Positions 6,585 through 14,802 of a DNA stretch of 25,702 bases are shown piece by piece. Within the stretch, counting starts at the first letter, position 1. The number at the start of each line of letters is the position of its first letter. The position numbers and the translations under genes are program-made. The DNA is taken from the NCBI GenBank assembly GCA_945867725.1, contig CAMBJI010000002.1, positions 1 through 25,702 on the forward strand, written 5' to 3'. Under the pieces are notes generated by a model. The model was not told where the DNA came from and did not search any database. It saw only the letters and a program-made list of their open reading frames with translations. This DNA comes from Bordetella parapertussis (GTDB lineage Bacteria > Pseudomonadota > Gammaproteobacteria > Burkholderiales > Burkholderiaceae_D).

Positions 6585-7873
6585 ACTGGGGGCTTTTGGA
6601 GTAGCGCGTAAAACAGTCCGTCATGGTCCTGATCGGGGGCTGCAACAGGCAGCAGCTGCCCGGGCGCATCAAGCACAATGGCCTGATGCCGCTCAATCAG
6701 ACGTTTTGCCTGATCCGTCGATTCTTCGGGCCATATCGAGCAAGTCACGAGCAGCAGTTTCCCGCCCGGCTGCAGCATCGCCCACAGATTGTCGAGAATG
6801 GCGGCCGAATGAGCTGCGAGTTGGCTGGCATCCTCAGGTCGGCGCAACCAGCGAATATCCGGATGGCGCCGCACAATGCCAGACGCTGTGCAGGGGACAT
6901 CGGCAAGAATGCGGTCAAACAGGCGACCGTCCCATCCCTCCCGCCGGCTGGCATCGGCGCACAGCAAGCGCGCTGACAAGCCGAGTCGTTCAAGATTCTG
7001 CGCCACACGCTCAAGGCGCTCTGAATCCTGATCGATGGCGGTCACTTCGATATCGGCCAACTCGAGCAGATGTCCGGTCTTGCCGCCTGGGGCCGCACAA
7101 GCGTCCAGTACACGCATGCCGGTTTTCGCATCCAGCAGGGGCGCCGCTAATTGCGCGCCTGCGTCCTGCACTGACACCAGACCCTGCATGAAACCTGGTA
7201 TCTCTGTGACCGGCATCGGTCGTTTGAGGCGTACAGCGGATGGGCCAATCGCATCAGCCGCCAAACCATGCTGCGCTAGCAGCGTCAGATAGTCTGCCAC
7301 GCTGCTCTTGCGCACATTCACTCGCAAGCTCATGGGCCCTTGTACGTCGCCCGCGGCCAGCAGCGATTGCCATTGCGCTGGCCATGCTTCGCGCGCCTTG
7401 TCGATCCACCATTGCGGATAATTCCATTGCGCTGTTTCGTCGTTTTGCAGTTGCCGCAGCAGTTGCTCTCGCTCACGCGTATAGCGGCGCAACACCGCAT
7501 TCACCAGACCTTTGGCTTTGGCCAGTTCGAGATCTGCGCCGCAGGCCGTCACCGTCTGGTCCACCAAGGTGTGTTCACTGTAAGCAGGTTCGGTTTCAGA
7601 CAGCAGTGCCAGCGCACAGCACAGCAGACTGTGCAGCCGCGCTTGCTGAACGGGCTTATCCGTCAGCAGCGCAAGCAATGCTCGACCTCTGCCCCAGTGA
7701 CGCATGCTGCGATAACTGAGGTCCTGTATTGCGCCACGTGCTTGGCCGCTGGCACGCATCGTTTCAAAGACCGAAGCCAACGCACGCGGCAGCGCATTTC
7801 CGGCCTCGACCTGCGCCAGCGCATTTGCAGCGCCTGTGAGTGCAAACGCCAGTGATTCCGGCTTCAATTTCAA
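6581..7873 (-). CDS. rsmB: 16S rRNA (cytosine-967-C5)-methyltransferase
   Basis: A 430-residue protein with an N-terminal NusB-like RNA-binding region (about 1-140) and a C-terminal Rossmann methyltransferase domain. SAM motif I reads LDACAAPGGKTGHL; motif IV is ADVPCTASGIVRRHPDIRW with Cys328, and motif VI is LLVTCSIWPEE with Cys378. By comparison with E. coli RsmB, Cys378 is the nucleophile that attacks C6 of cytosine and Cys328 helps release the product. The enzyme makes m5C967 in 16S rRNA during 30S assembly. The start is a TTG with AAGGG about seven bases upstream. It is the first gene of a run with four-base overlaps into DUF4390 and ntrY, an arrangement common in betaproteobacteria. 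Length fits the family. Confidence 0.95.
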   Translation of the reverse strand: MKLKPESLAFALTGAANALAQVEAGNALPRALASVFETMRASGQARGAIQDLSYRSMRHWGRGRALLALLTDKPVQQARLHSLLCCALALLSETEPAYSEHTLVDQTVTACGADLELAKAKGLVNAVLRRYTREREQLLRQLQNDETAQWNYPQWWIDKAREAWPAQWQSLLAAGDVQGPMSLRVNVRKSSVADYLTLLAQHGLAADAIGPSAVRLKRPMPVTEIPGFMQGLVSVQDAGAQLAAPLLDAKTGMRVLDACAAPGGKTGHLLELADIEVTAIDQDSERLERVAQNLERLGLSARLLCADASRREGWDGRLFDRILADVPCTASGIVRRHPDIRWLRRPEDASQLAAHSAAILDNLWAMLQPGGKLLLVTCSIWPEESTDQAKRLIERHQAIVLDAPGQLLPVAAPDQDHDGLFYALLQKPPV

Positions 7874-7951
7874 AACAGTGCCCTTGGTGGTTTGCCCATG
7901 TGTCGTATGAATGCCGCTTGCAATACCTTGCCGTCAATGACTGATGTCATA

Positions 7952-7972
7952 GTGTCTGGGAGCATCAGACAC
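7952..7972 (-). other. Perfect 7-bp hairpin across the DUF1840 stop codon
   Basis: GTGTCTG (7952-7958) and CAGACAC (7966-7972) are exact inverted repeats with a seven-base loop. The structure spans the last codons and stop of the DUF1840 gene on the minus strand. No T-tract follows in either direction, so it is not a canonical intrinsic terminator; it could stabilise an mRNA end or be chance. Confidence 0.35.
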
Positions 7973-8300
7973 CCCACATGACGAATTGCTTGTCACGCTG
8001 TGCTGCACGCAACATTTCAAGCAGCGGAAAAGCACGCGCTCCGAAGCTCACGCCCGAAGCGCCCATCTGGTCGCCGAGCTCGTCATCTACGTTATCGGAT
8101 GCTGTTGCTTGATGGCTCGTGTCTGGCTGCCGTTTGCTATCGGCAATCGCCGACTCGATGCGTGCAATGGCCTCAGTGGTTTCTTCGGCAGTAATGACGC
8201 CGCGTTGTATGTCTTTGCCCAATAGGTCAATAAGTGGTTTTGCATGCACTTCATACATCAGCACATCGGCAGATGATTTGGAGGTAAATGTAATCAACAT
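7965..8300 (-). CDS. DUF1840 family protein
   Basis: This 111-residue protein starts MLITFTSKSSADVLMYE and ends with SFGARAFPLLEMLRAAQRDKQFVMWGV, the two conserved ends of the DUF1840 family, found in beta- and gammaproteobacteria. The middle is a low-conservation polar linker. Function is unknown; no signal peptide or membrane segment is seen, so it is probably cytoplasmic. I chose the ATG at 8300 because the domain begins exactly there; the frame remains open upstream into the 3' end of the MFS gene, but those residues are not family-like. The ribosome binding site is weak. The gene follows the MFS transporter by about 80 bases. Confidence 0.85.
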   Translation of the reverse strand: MLITFTSKSSADVLMYEVHAKPLIDLLGKDIQRGVITAEETTEAIARIESAIADSKRQPDTSHQATASDNVDDELGDQMGASGVSFGARAFPLLEMLRAAQRDKQFVMWGV

Positions 8301-8382
8301 GGCGGTATCTTTCGTCGTGTAAGGCGTCACGCTGATGGGGACGCTGAAAAATTTACGTTTCAGGACAGGCCGGCTTAGCCAA

Positions 8383-9666
8383 TCACGCGCCTGCGGGTTT
8401 TTCTGCAAACGGTGCAATACGGGATCGGGTACTCACGAAAAAAATCAGTGCGCCCAGCTGACACAGCAGATAAACCGCCCATGCCATCCGGATGGCCGAT
8501 GATTGAGACCAGCCCTGGGACACGAACACGTCAATCAACAATCCCATACCCCATTGCAAAGCAAAAGCGCCAATGAACAGCGTCAGGTTGAATGCACTGT
8601 TGGCGCGTCCCGCCTGCGAGGAAGGAAAAGACAAACTCACATGCGTTTGTGCCAGTGTCGTTACCGTCACGACCAGCGCAAAAATTAACCAGAACACCCA
8701 TGCCCATGAATAAGGAAAAAGCAGCATGGCCAGTTGTATCAGCATCGATAGGGCCAAACCGTAGGTGACGACCCTGAGCGCGGGTATGCCCGGTCGGTCG
8801 CCGTAGGACACGTAACGCGGCGCCCACCAGGACAGTCCGATATAGGAAAACATCAGGAACAGATTGAAAAGAAACAGCACTTGTGATGCTTCATCCACCG
8901 ACAGCCCTAGTACATTCACCATCCACGGCCCTGCCCACAGGGTCTGTATCGCCATGAAACCACCTTGATACACACCACTCAGCAAGGCCATGCGACGGAA
9001 ATAGGGATCAGAAAAAATTGCCCGGTAGCCTCCCGGCGCCGCGGGTGACGTGGGCATCTTCGCCTGCTGCTGCAGCATTTCCTTTTCTACAGGTTTGAGA
9101 CGCAAGAAAAGCAGAATCGCCGCCATAACGATCATTATCGCCATCGCCCAGAACACACCGCGCCAGCCAATCATGGGCAACAGCATGGCCACGGGCACGG
9201 TCGTCGCCAGCGCGCCGCAGGTACCGAATACCAGCATCCAGCTTGCCAGCTGACTCTGTCGCTCCGGGGGATACCAGACACGATAAGCTTTGAGCGGCGC
9301 CATCAGACAGGCCGAGACACCGATGCCAATCAGTGCGCGGCCCAGCCACAAGCCAGCCAGGGTGTCGCTCGAGGCAAAGATTGCTGCGCCCAGTGCGGCA
9401 AAGGCAAGTAGCGCCGACTCAGTGCGTCGCGGGCCGTACTTGTCCAGCCACACGCCTAGCGGCAATTGCATGCACGCGAAACCCACAAAATACGCCGACG
9501 ACAACAAACCCAGATCAGCGTTCGACAGCTGCAAGTCCGCCATCATCGCTGGCGCAATCACCGCATTGATTGCGCGAAACGCATAGGATAGAAAATAGGC
9601 GGCAGCGAACACCATCACCACGCGCATGCCTAGTCTGCCCTGCAGATAGTGTGGCGCGTCGCTCAT
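8383..9666 (-). CDS. Major facilitator superfamily transporter
   Basis: A 427-residue integral membrane protein with about twelve hydrophobic segments in two halves joined by a cytoplasmic loop rich in charged residues (KPVEKEMLQQQAK). The MFS signature between helices 2 and 3 is visible as LGVWLDKYGPRRTESAL, with the expected G-x-x-x-D-x-x-G-x-R pattern. Helix 1 contains YFLSYAFRAINAVIAPAM, similar to organic-anion porters of the superfamily, but the substrate cannot be assigned. The ATG at 9666 lies one base beyond the stop of the upstream lipoprotein gene; a TTG at 9681 would add five residues and overlap it. It is probably co-transcribed with the lipoprotein gene and followed by DUF1840. 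Confidence 0.85.
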   Translation of the reverse strand: MSDAPHYLQGRLGMRVVMVFAAAYFLSYAFRAINAVIAPAMMADLQLSNADLGLLSSAYFVGFACMQLPLGVWLDKYGPRRTESALLAFAALGAAIFASSDTLAGLWLGRALIGIGVSACLMAPLKAYRVWYPPERQSQLASWMLVFGTCGALATTVPVAMLLPMIGWRGVFWAMAIMIVMAAILLFLRLKPVEKEMLQQQAKMPTSPAAPGGYRAIFSDPYFRRMALLSGVYQGGFMAIQTLWAGPWMVNVLGLSVDEASQVLFLFNLFLMFSYIGLSWWAPRYVSYGDRPGIPALRVVTYGLALSMLIQLAMLLFPYSWAWVFWLIFALVVTVTTLAQTHVSLSFPSSQAGRANSAFNLTLFIGAFALQWGMGLLIDVFVSQGWSQSSAIRMAWAVYLLCQLGALIFFVSTRSRIAPFAEKPAGA

Positions 9667-9667
9667 C

Positions 9668-10219
9668 TCAGTTGAACGCAAAAGAACTCAGAAAGGTATC
9701 GGCAGTTTCTGTGCCGAGTTTTTCTTTCGGGCCCAACGCAATGATCTGAAATACCTGACGCTCGTGCATGACAAAACGCGCAAACAGCACCAGCGGTGTT
9801 CCCGCCGGACCTGCTTTGCCGGTCGCATAAATCTGAATCGCTGTGGCGCTACCTTTTACAGTGACGGTCTTTTGCTCGGTGATCTCGCCCTGGATATTGC
9901 GCAGCATCGCTGTTTGCATGGCGATCAGTGCCTTGGCGCGCTGTCCTTCGTCTTCAATGGTCGCTGTTGCGACGGCAAAGTTCACGCCATCGGCTTCGGC
10001 CGCTGTCATGTTCATCATCACCTGCAACCCATCCAAATTGACTGCGCGCTCAAACGAGGTGGGCTTTGCCGGGAACAGCGCGGTATAGCCCGCATCATCG
10101 CTGCGTACTTCGCGCCAGTTCAGCGCGGGATCGCAGCTGGCCAACAAGCTTGTGAGCACGCAGAATGCGGACAGTGCAAGTAGTCGCGAATATCGCGACA
10201 GCGAAAGTGATTTGATCAT
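9668..10219 (-). CDS. Predicted lipoprotein of unknown function
   Basis: The chosen start gives 183 residues with a lipoprotein signal peptide: basic n-region (MIKSLSLSRYSR), hydrophobic core and lipobox LASC, with lipidated Cys29. The residue after the cysteine is Asp, which in E. coli is an inner-membrane retention (Lol-avoidance) signal; whether that rule holds here is not known. The mature part is a compact domain with DDAGYTALFPAKPTSFER near its start and RQVFQIIALG near its end, resembling small periplasmic domains of unknown role. I do not recognise a named family. The ATG at 10219 was selected for the signal peptide; another ATG lies at 10249, overlapping the comM end. No strong ribosome binding site is seen. 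The gene lies between comM and the MFS transporter. Confidence 0.7.
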   Translation of the reverse strand: MIKSLSLSRYSRLLALSAFCVLTSLLASCDPALNWREVRSDDAGYTALFPAKPTSFERAVNLDGLQVMMNMTAAEADGVNFAVATATIEDEGQRAKALIAMQTAMLRNIQGEITEQKTVTVKGSATAIQIYATGKAGPAGTPLVLFARFVMHERQVFQIIALGPKEKLGTETADTFLSSFAFN

Positions 10220-10248
10220 GGATGAGATGGTAACAGTAGCCCGAGTCA

Positions 10249-11775
10249 TCACGACCGGTTCGAACTGAGCGCGCGCCTGTATTGGATGGCTTCCGAGACA
10301 TGTGCCGCGCCTACCGTGGGGCTGTCGGCCAGATCGGCGATTGTGCGCGCAAGCCGCAGTACACGGTGATAGGCACGCGCAGACCAATTCAGCCGATCAA
10401 TCGCAGTGCGCAGCAGCGATTCGGCCGCTGCTTCCGGCTGACACCATGCATCGATTTCCTGCACGCTCAGTCGTGCATTGGCTTTCTGCTGTCGCGCAAG
10501 TTGCCGTTCGCGTGCACTGACGACGCGCTGCGCGATCACGGCTGATGCTTCACCGGGCGCTGTGCTCAGCATTTCTTCGGTGGTCAGTGCGGAGACCTGA
10601 ATCTGCATGTCGATGCGATCCATCAGCGGTCCGGAAATTTTCCCCTGATAGCGCGCTACGCCATCGGGCGTACAGCGACAGGCTCGGTTTGCATCGCCTA
10701 GATAGCCGCAAGGGCAGGGATTCATTGCAGCGATCAATTGAAAACGACAGGGAAACTCCGCTTGTCTAGCGGCGCGTGAAATGGTGATGTGGCCGGATTC
10801 CAGTGGCTCACGCAAGACTTCCAGCACCTTGCGATCAAACTCCGGCAACTCATCGAGAAAAAGCACACCGTGATTGGCGAGTGAGATTTCACCGGGGCGA
10901 GGTACGCTGCTTCCGCCCACCAGCGCTACGCCTGATGCGGTGTGATGCGGCGAGCGATACGGCCGCTGTCGCCAGCGACTGATCGTAAAACTGCCGGCTA
11001 GCGATTGCACGGCAGCCGTTTCCAATGATTCGGCATCACTCATCGGTGGCAGGATGCCCGGCAGCCGCGCAGCGAGCATGGATTTGCCACTACCCGGCGG
11101 GCCCACCATCAACACGCTGTGACCACCCGCCGCCGCAATTTCCATCGCGCGACGCGCATGCAACTGGCCGCGCACCTCCGCGAAGTCCGGAATGTTCTGC
11201 ACAGCCGCAGGCCTTGGGGTCGCGTGTTCGGGTAGCAGGCGCGCACTGGCATCGGCCGCAGCAAAATGCGCGCAGACCTGCAGCAAGGAGTCTGCCGGAT
11301 ACACCCGCGCACCGGGCACCAGCGCGGCTTCGGCGGCATTGGCGCGCGGCAGAATGAAAGCGCGCTGGCGACCATCTTCTTGCCGGTGCATCGCAAAGGT
11401 CATCGCCAGCGCCGCTCGTATGGGCCGAAGCTCTCCCGAGAGCGACAATTCACCTGCAAATTCGTAGTCATCCAGTTCTGTGGCGGGTACCTGACCGGAT
11501 GCGGCCAATATGCCCAGCGCAATCGGCAAATCGAAGCGTCCTGACTCTTTGGGTAAATCCGCGGGTGCGAGATTGACGGTGATATGTCCGGGGGGGAAAT
11601 CAAAGCCGGCGTTATGCAGCGCAGCCCGCACGCGGTCGCGCGATTCGCGGACTTCCGTATCAGCCAGCCCGACGATCGTGAACGCAGGCAGGCCATTGGC
11701 TAAATGGACCTCGACCGTCACCGCAGGCGCGTCCATCCCGGACAGCGCCCGACTTTTCAATACCGCCAGACCCAC
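10249..11775 (-). CDS. comM: ComM/YifB-family Mg-chelatase-like AAA+ ATPase
   Basis: This 508-residue protein has the three-part ComM layout. The N-terminal Lon-protease-like fold (about 1-180) contains HITVNLAPADLPKESGRFDLPIALG. The AAA+ core shows Walker A GPPGSGKS and Walker B GVLFLDELPEF, plus FQLIAAMNPCPCG with a cysteine cluster (CPCGYLGDANRACRC) that probably binds zinc. The C-terminal Mg-chelatase domain contains SARAYHRVLRLARTIADL. In naturally transformable bacteria ComM is a hexameric helicase that drives branch migration during integration of transforming DNA; whether this strain is competent cannot be judged here. The start is a GTG (11775), ten bases after the ubiK stop, with no clear Shine-Dalgarno sequence. 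The start is supported by the family opening (LAVLKSRAL). Confidence 0.93.
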   Translation of the reverse strand: MGLAVLKSRALSGMDAPAVTVEVHLANGLPAFTIVGLADTEVRESRDRVRAALHNAGFDFPPGHITVNLAPADLPKESGRFDLPIALGILAASGQVPATELDDYEFAGELSLSGELRPIRAALAMTFAMHRQEDGRQRAFILPRANAAEAALVPGARVYPADSLLQVCAHFAAADASARLLPEHATPRPAAVQNIPDFAEVRGQLHARRAMEIAAAGGHSVLMVGPPGSGKSMLAARLPGILPPMSDAESLETAAVQSLAGSFTISRWRQRPYRSPHHTASGVALVGGSSVPRPGEISLANHGVLFLDELPEFDRKVLEVLREPLESGHITISRAARQAEFPCRFQLIAAMNPCPCGYLGDANRACRCTPDGVARYQGKISGPLMDRIDMQIQVSALTTEEMLSTAPGEASAVIAQRVVSARERQLARQQKANARLSVQEIDAWCQPEAAAESLLRTAIDRLNWSARAYHRVLRLARTIADLADSPTVGAAHVSEAIQYRRALSSNRS

Positions 11776-11785
11776 GAATTAAGAG

Positions 11786-12028
11786 TCAGGAAGGGTGCCG
11801 TGATTCGAGCTCGGCCACCCTTGCTTCCAGCGCTTCCAGCCGGGCGCGGGTGCGGGCGAGCACGTCAGCCTGCACATCGAATTCGTCCCGGGTCAGCAGA
11901 TCCAGTCGGGAAAAGCCCTGATTGAGCATGGCTTTCATGTTTTTTTCTAGATCTTTGGCCGGAGATTGTTGCAGCACCTCATTGATGCGGGTCTGCAGTT
12001 CGGATAGAAAACTCAGAGGTGTCGTCAT
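11786..12028 (-). CDS. ubiK: Ubiquinone biosynthesis accessory factor UbiK (BMFP family)
   Basis: An 80-residue protein with the family pattern FLSELQTRINEVLQQSPAKD in the N-terminal half and FSRLDLLTRDEFDVQADVLARTR leading into a C-terminal coiled coil (LEALEARVAELESR). In E. coli UbiK (formerly YqiC) forms trimers, binds UbiJ and supports aerobic ubiquinone synthesis; related BMFP proteins can also act on membranes. The ATG at 12028 gives the usual length; upstream in-frame residues are not conserved. The gene is divergent from torF, and the two NtrC-like sites assigned to torF lie only 19-54 bases upstream of its start, so they could also affect it. comM follows after ten bases. Confidence 0.9.
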   Translation of the reverse strand: MTTPLSFLSELQTRINEVLQQSPAKDLEKNMKAMLNQGFSRLDLLTRDEFDVQADVLARTRARLEALEARVAELESRHPS

Positions 12029-12046
12029 GGCTTTGATAAGATAAGT

Positions 12047-12082
12047 TGCACCATTGCGAGGCGTTTGCGCTTTCGTGGTGCG
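12047..12082 (+). promoter_or_regulatory. Two tandem NtrC-like binding sites
   Basis: Two imperfect dyads match the NtrC enhancer pattern TGCACC-N5-GGTGCA: 12047-12063 (perfect left half TGCACC, weak right half) and 12066-12082 (TGCGCT-N5-GGTGCG, nine of twelve positions). Their centres are 19 bases apart, nearly two helical turns. They lie about 86-121 bases upstream of the sigma-54 -24 element in front of torF, a usual enhancer distance. They also fall in the ubiK upstream region. Confidence 0.55.
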
Positions 12083-12167
12083 TGACCAAGGTGATCGAGC
12101 GGGATAGAGCAAGGCCAGATCCTATCGGATTTGGCCGAAATGACAAGCAATTCCTACTTTATCGGGC

Positions 12168-12183
12168 TGGCACACGTCCTGCT
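12168..12183 (+). promoter_or_regulatory. Sigma-54 (-24/-12) promoter of torF-glnK-amtB
   Basis: TGGCAC at 12168-12173 is a perfect -24 element and CTGCT at 12179-12183 a four-of-five match to the -12 element TTGCW. The invariant GG (12169-12170) and GC (12181-12182) are separated by exactly ten bases. Transcription should start near 12193-12195, about 60 bases before the torF ATG. Together with the upstream NtrC-like sites and the glnK-amtB content, this predicts induction under nitrogen limitation. Confidence 0.75.
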
Positions 12184-12254
12184 TAGTTCCCATCAGCAAA
12201 CAGGGATTTTGTTCGCAGGCTATTCATTCACTTCAAAAATCAAAAGGAAATTCC

Positions 12255-13013
12255 ATGAAAAAACTGATTCTCGCCAGCGCCGTGTCGGCAGCATGTGTAG
12301 GTGGCTTCGCTCAGGCGGAAGAGGCTGCGCCGGCGCCGGACCATGTGGTGGCATTCAACGCAGGCGCAACATCAGATTACCGGTTCCGCGGCATTTCCCA
12401 GTCGCGGCGTGATCCGGCCGTCTTTGCGGGCGTTGATTACTCTAATACCCCAACGGGACTTTATATCGGTGCGTGGACTTCAACCATCAAATGGGTGAAG
12501 GATGCAGGTGGCGACGCAAATATGGAAGTGGACATTTATGGCGGCAAGCGTGGCGAGGCAGGCGGCATAGCTTATGACGTCGGCTTTATTCACTACAACT
12601 ACCCTAGCAATAAGCTCAGCGCGGTGACCGTTAATGCAAACACTACAGAAGCTTATGCGCAGCTAGGCTATGGTGTTGCTACTGTGAAGTATTCATATGC
12701 ACTGACTAACTTCATTGGCTGGGGTGATAACACGGATGGTAGCGATTACATCGACCTGAGTGCGAATCCGGAAATTGCTGATGGTTACGTATTGAATCTT
12801 CACGTTGGTAAACAGCGCGTGAAAAATTACAGTAATGGTTTGGCTAACTACACCGACTGGAAAGTTGGCGTAACAAAGGACTTTGGTGTTGTAGTAGCCG
12901 CATTAGCAGTTGTCGGAACTGATGCCGATAACTCTACTTCCGGCTATAACTTTGGTGGTCGTGGCTACACGGGTAACACCAAATTCGTTGCGACTGTTAC
13001 GAAAAATTTCTGA
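12255..13013 (+). CDS. TorF-family putative outer-membrane porin
   Basis: The 252-residue precursor has a signal peptide ending AQA (residue 21) and a mature part with alternating hydrophobic and polar residues, aromatic girdles and a terminal phenylalanine (VTKNF), as expected of an outer-membrane beta-barrel. The N-terminal mature motif DYRFRGISQSRRDPAVF is the signature of the TorF/Gcw_chp family. A good ribosome binding site (AAAAGGAA) precedes the ATG. It is the first gene behind the sigma-54 promoter and 18 bases upstream of glnK, so it probably serves as an outer-membrane diffusion channel under nitrogen limitation. The transported solute is not known; the nitrogen link is inferred from the promoter and neighbours. 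Confidence 0.87.
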   Translation: MKKLILASAVSAACVGGFAQAEEAAPAPDHVVAFNAGATSDYRFRGISQSRRDPAVFAGVDYSNTPTGLYIGAWTSTIKWVKDAGGDANMEVDIYGGKRGEAGGIAYDVGFIHYNYPSNKLSAVTVNANTTEAYAQLGYGVATVKYSYALTNFIGWGDNTDGSDYIDLSANPEIADGYVLNLHVGKQRVKNYSNGLANYTDWKVGVTKDFGVVVAALAVVGTDADNSTSGYNFGGRGYTGNTKFVATVTKNF

Positions 13014-13370
<357 letters not shown>

Positions 13371-13380
13371 GGGGATCCTC

Positions 13381-14802
13381 ATGAAGACAAGTTTCATTCG
13401 TATGCTAGGCGCTTTCCTGCTCTTGATCGGACTGGGTTTCGCGTCTTTTACTCACGCAGAAGAGCCCGCAGCAGCGCCTGCTGCTGCGGCCACCACGGCC
13501 GCACCCGATGCCGCGCCGGCCGCTGATGCACCTGCTGCTCCAGCAGCCGATGCGCCAGCGCCGATCGTGGAGAAGGGTGACGTTGCCTGGATGATGGTGT
13601 CCACACTGCTGGTCATCATGATGGCCATTCCGGGTTTGGCACTCTTCTACGGCGGCCTTGTTCGAAGCAAAAACATGCTGTCTGTGTTGATGCAGGTGAT
13701 GATGGTGTTTTCGCTGATCTCGGTACTGTGGGTCATTTACGGTTACACGGTGGCGTTTGGTGGCGAAGGTCCTATCATCGGCAACTTCTCCAAGCTGTTT
13801 CTGCAGGGTGTGAACACCGCATCTCTGGCTGACACTTTCACACCGACAGTGAAATTGCCTGAGTTCGTGTTCATCGCGTTCCAGGCCACGTTCGCCGGCA
13901 TCACTTGCGCGCTGATCGTGGGCTCTTTTGCTGAACGCATGAAGTTTTCTGCGGTACTGCTGTTCTCGGTACTGTGGTTCACTTTTGCGTATCTGCCGAT
14001 CGCTCACATGGTCTGGGGTGCGGGTGGTTACCTGCTCAGCAAAGGCGCACTGGATTTTGCAGGCGGTACCGTAGTCCACATCAACGCCGGTGTTGCCGGT
14101 CTGGTGGGTGCGTATATGCTGGGCAAGCGACTCGGCTACGGTCGTGAAGCGATGACACCGCACAGTCTGACGATGACCATGGTCGGTGCCTCGATGCTGT
14201 GGGTGGGCTGGTTCGGCTTCAATGCAGGCTCCAACCTCGAAGCCACTTCGGGCGCCGCGCTGGCCTTCATCAACACACTCGTCGCGCCGGCTGCCGCCGT
14301 GCTCGCCTGGTGTCTCGGCGAAGCGCTGTTCAAGGGCAAGGCATCAATGCTGGGCGCTGCCTCGGGCGCGGTGGCCGGTTTGGTCGGCATCACGCCAGCC
14401 TGTGGCACCGTGGGCCCGATGGGCGCCATCGTGATCGGTCTGGTCTGCGGCTTCGTGTGTTTATGGGCTGTCAGTGGCCTTAAGCGCATGCTCGGTGCTG
14501 ATGACTCGCTGGATGTGTTCGGCGTTCACGGTGTAGGCGGTATCGTGGGTGCGATCCTGACTGGCGTGTTCACAGCGCCCGGTTTGGGTGGCACCGGCGG
14601 CGCCAAGCCCGATGAGTTTTCGGTGGTTACGCAGGTGGCAATTCAGGCCGAAGGCGTGATCATCACGATCGTGGTTTCTGCCATCGTCTCTATCATCGCT
14701 TACAAGCTGGTCGACATGATCGTCGGTCTGCGCGTACCCGAAGAAGAAGAGCGCGAAGGTCTGGACATCACCAGCCACGGCGAGACCGCTTATCACCTCT
14801 GA
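13381..14802 (+). CDS. amtB: Ammonium transporter AmtB with extended N-terminal leader
   Basis: The product has 473 residues. A signal peptide (through about FTHA, residue 24) is followed by an Ala/Pro/Asp-rich low-complexity stretch to about residue 60, then eleven membrane helices of the Amt/Mep/Rh fold. The twin-histidine pore is intact: His233 (GGTVVHINAG) and His383 (GVHGVGG), 150 residues apart as in E. coli AmtB, and Asp225 is the counterpart of the structural Asp160. The trimer conducts ammonium or ammonia into the cell and is blocked by GlnK. The ATG at 13381 has AAGGGG upstream; the frame stays open further upstream inside glnK, but that part is only an overlapping-frame artefact. 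The gene ends 40 bases before a strong terminator. The long Ala/Pro segment is unlike the short E. coli periplasmic leader. Confidence 0.95.
   Translation: MKTSFIRMLGAFLLLIGLGFASFTHAEEPAAAPAAAATTAAPDAAPAADAPAAPAADAPAPIVEKGDVAWMMVSTLLVIMMAIPGLALFYGGLVRSKNMLSVLMQVMMVFSLISVLWVIYGYTVAFGGEGPIIGNFSKLFLQGVNTASLADTFTPTVKLPEFVFIAFQATFAGITCALIVGSFAERMKFSAVLLFSVLWFTFAYLPIAHMVWGAGGYLLSKGALDFAGGTVVHINAGVAGLVGAYMLGKRLGYGREAMTPHSLTMTMVGASMLWVGWFGFNAGSNLEATSGAALAFINTLVAPAAAVLAWCLGEALFKGKASMLGAASGAVAGLVGITPACGTVGPMGAIVIGLVCGFVCLWAVSGLKRMLGADDSLDVFGVHGVGGIVGAILTGVFTAPGLGGTGGAKPDEFSVVTQVAIQAEGVIITIVVSAIVSIIAYKLVDMIVGLRVPEEEEREGLDITSHGETAYHL

Noticed and set aside
7952-7972. Hairpin after DUF1840 read as an intrinsic terminator
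   Set aside because: No T-tract follows on either strand, so it is listed only as a hairpin.
10220-10387. Long N-terminal extension of the lipoprotein gene
   Set aside because: It overlaps the end of comM, is rich in Arg and Cys, and would bury the lipoprotein signal peptide.
13405-14163. 252-residue open frame on the minus strand inside amtB
   Set aside because: Rich in His, Arg and Gln with no domain; antisense shadow of amtB.
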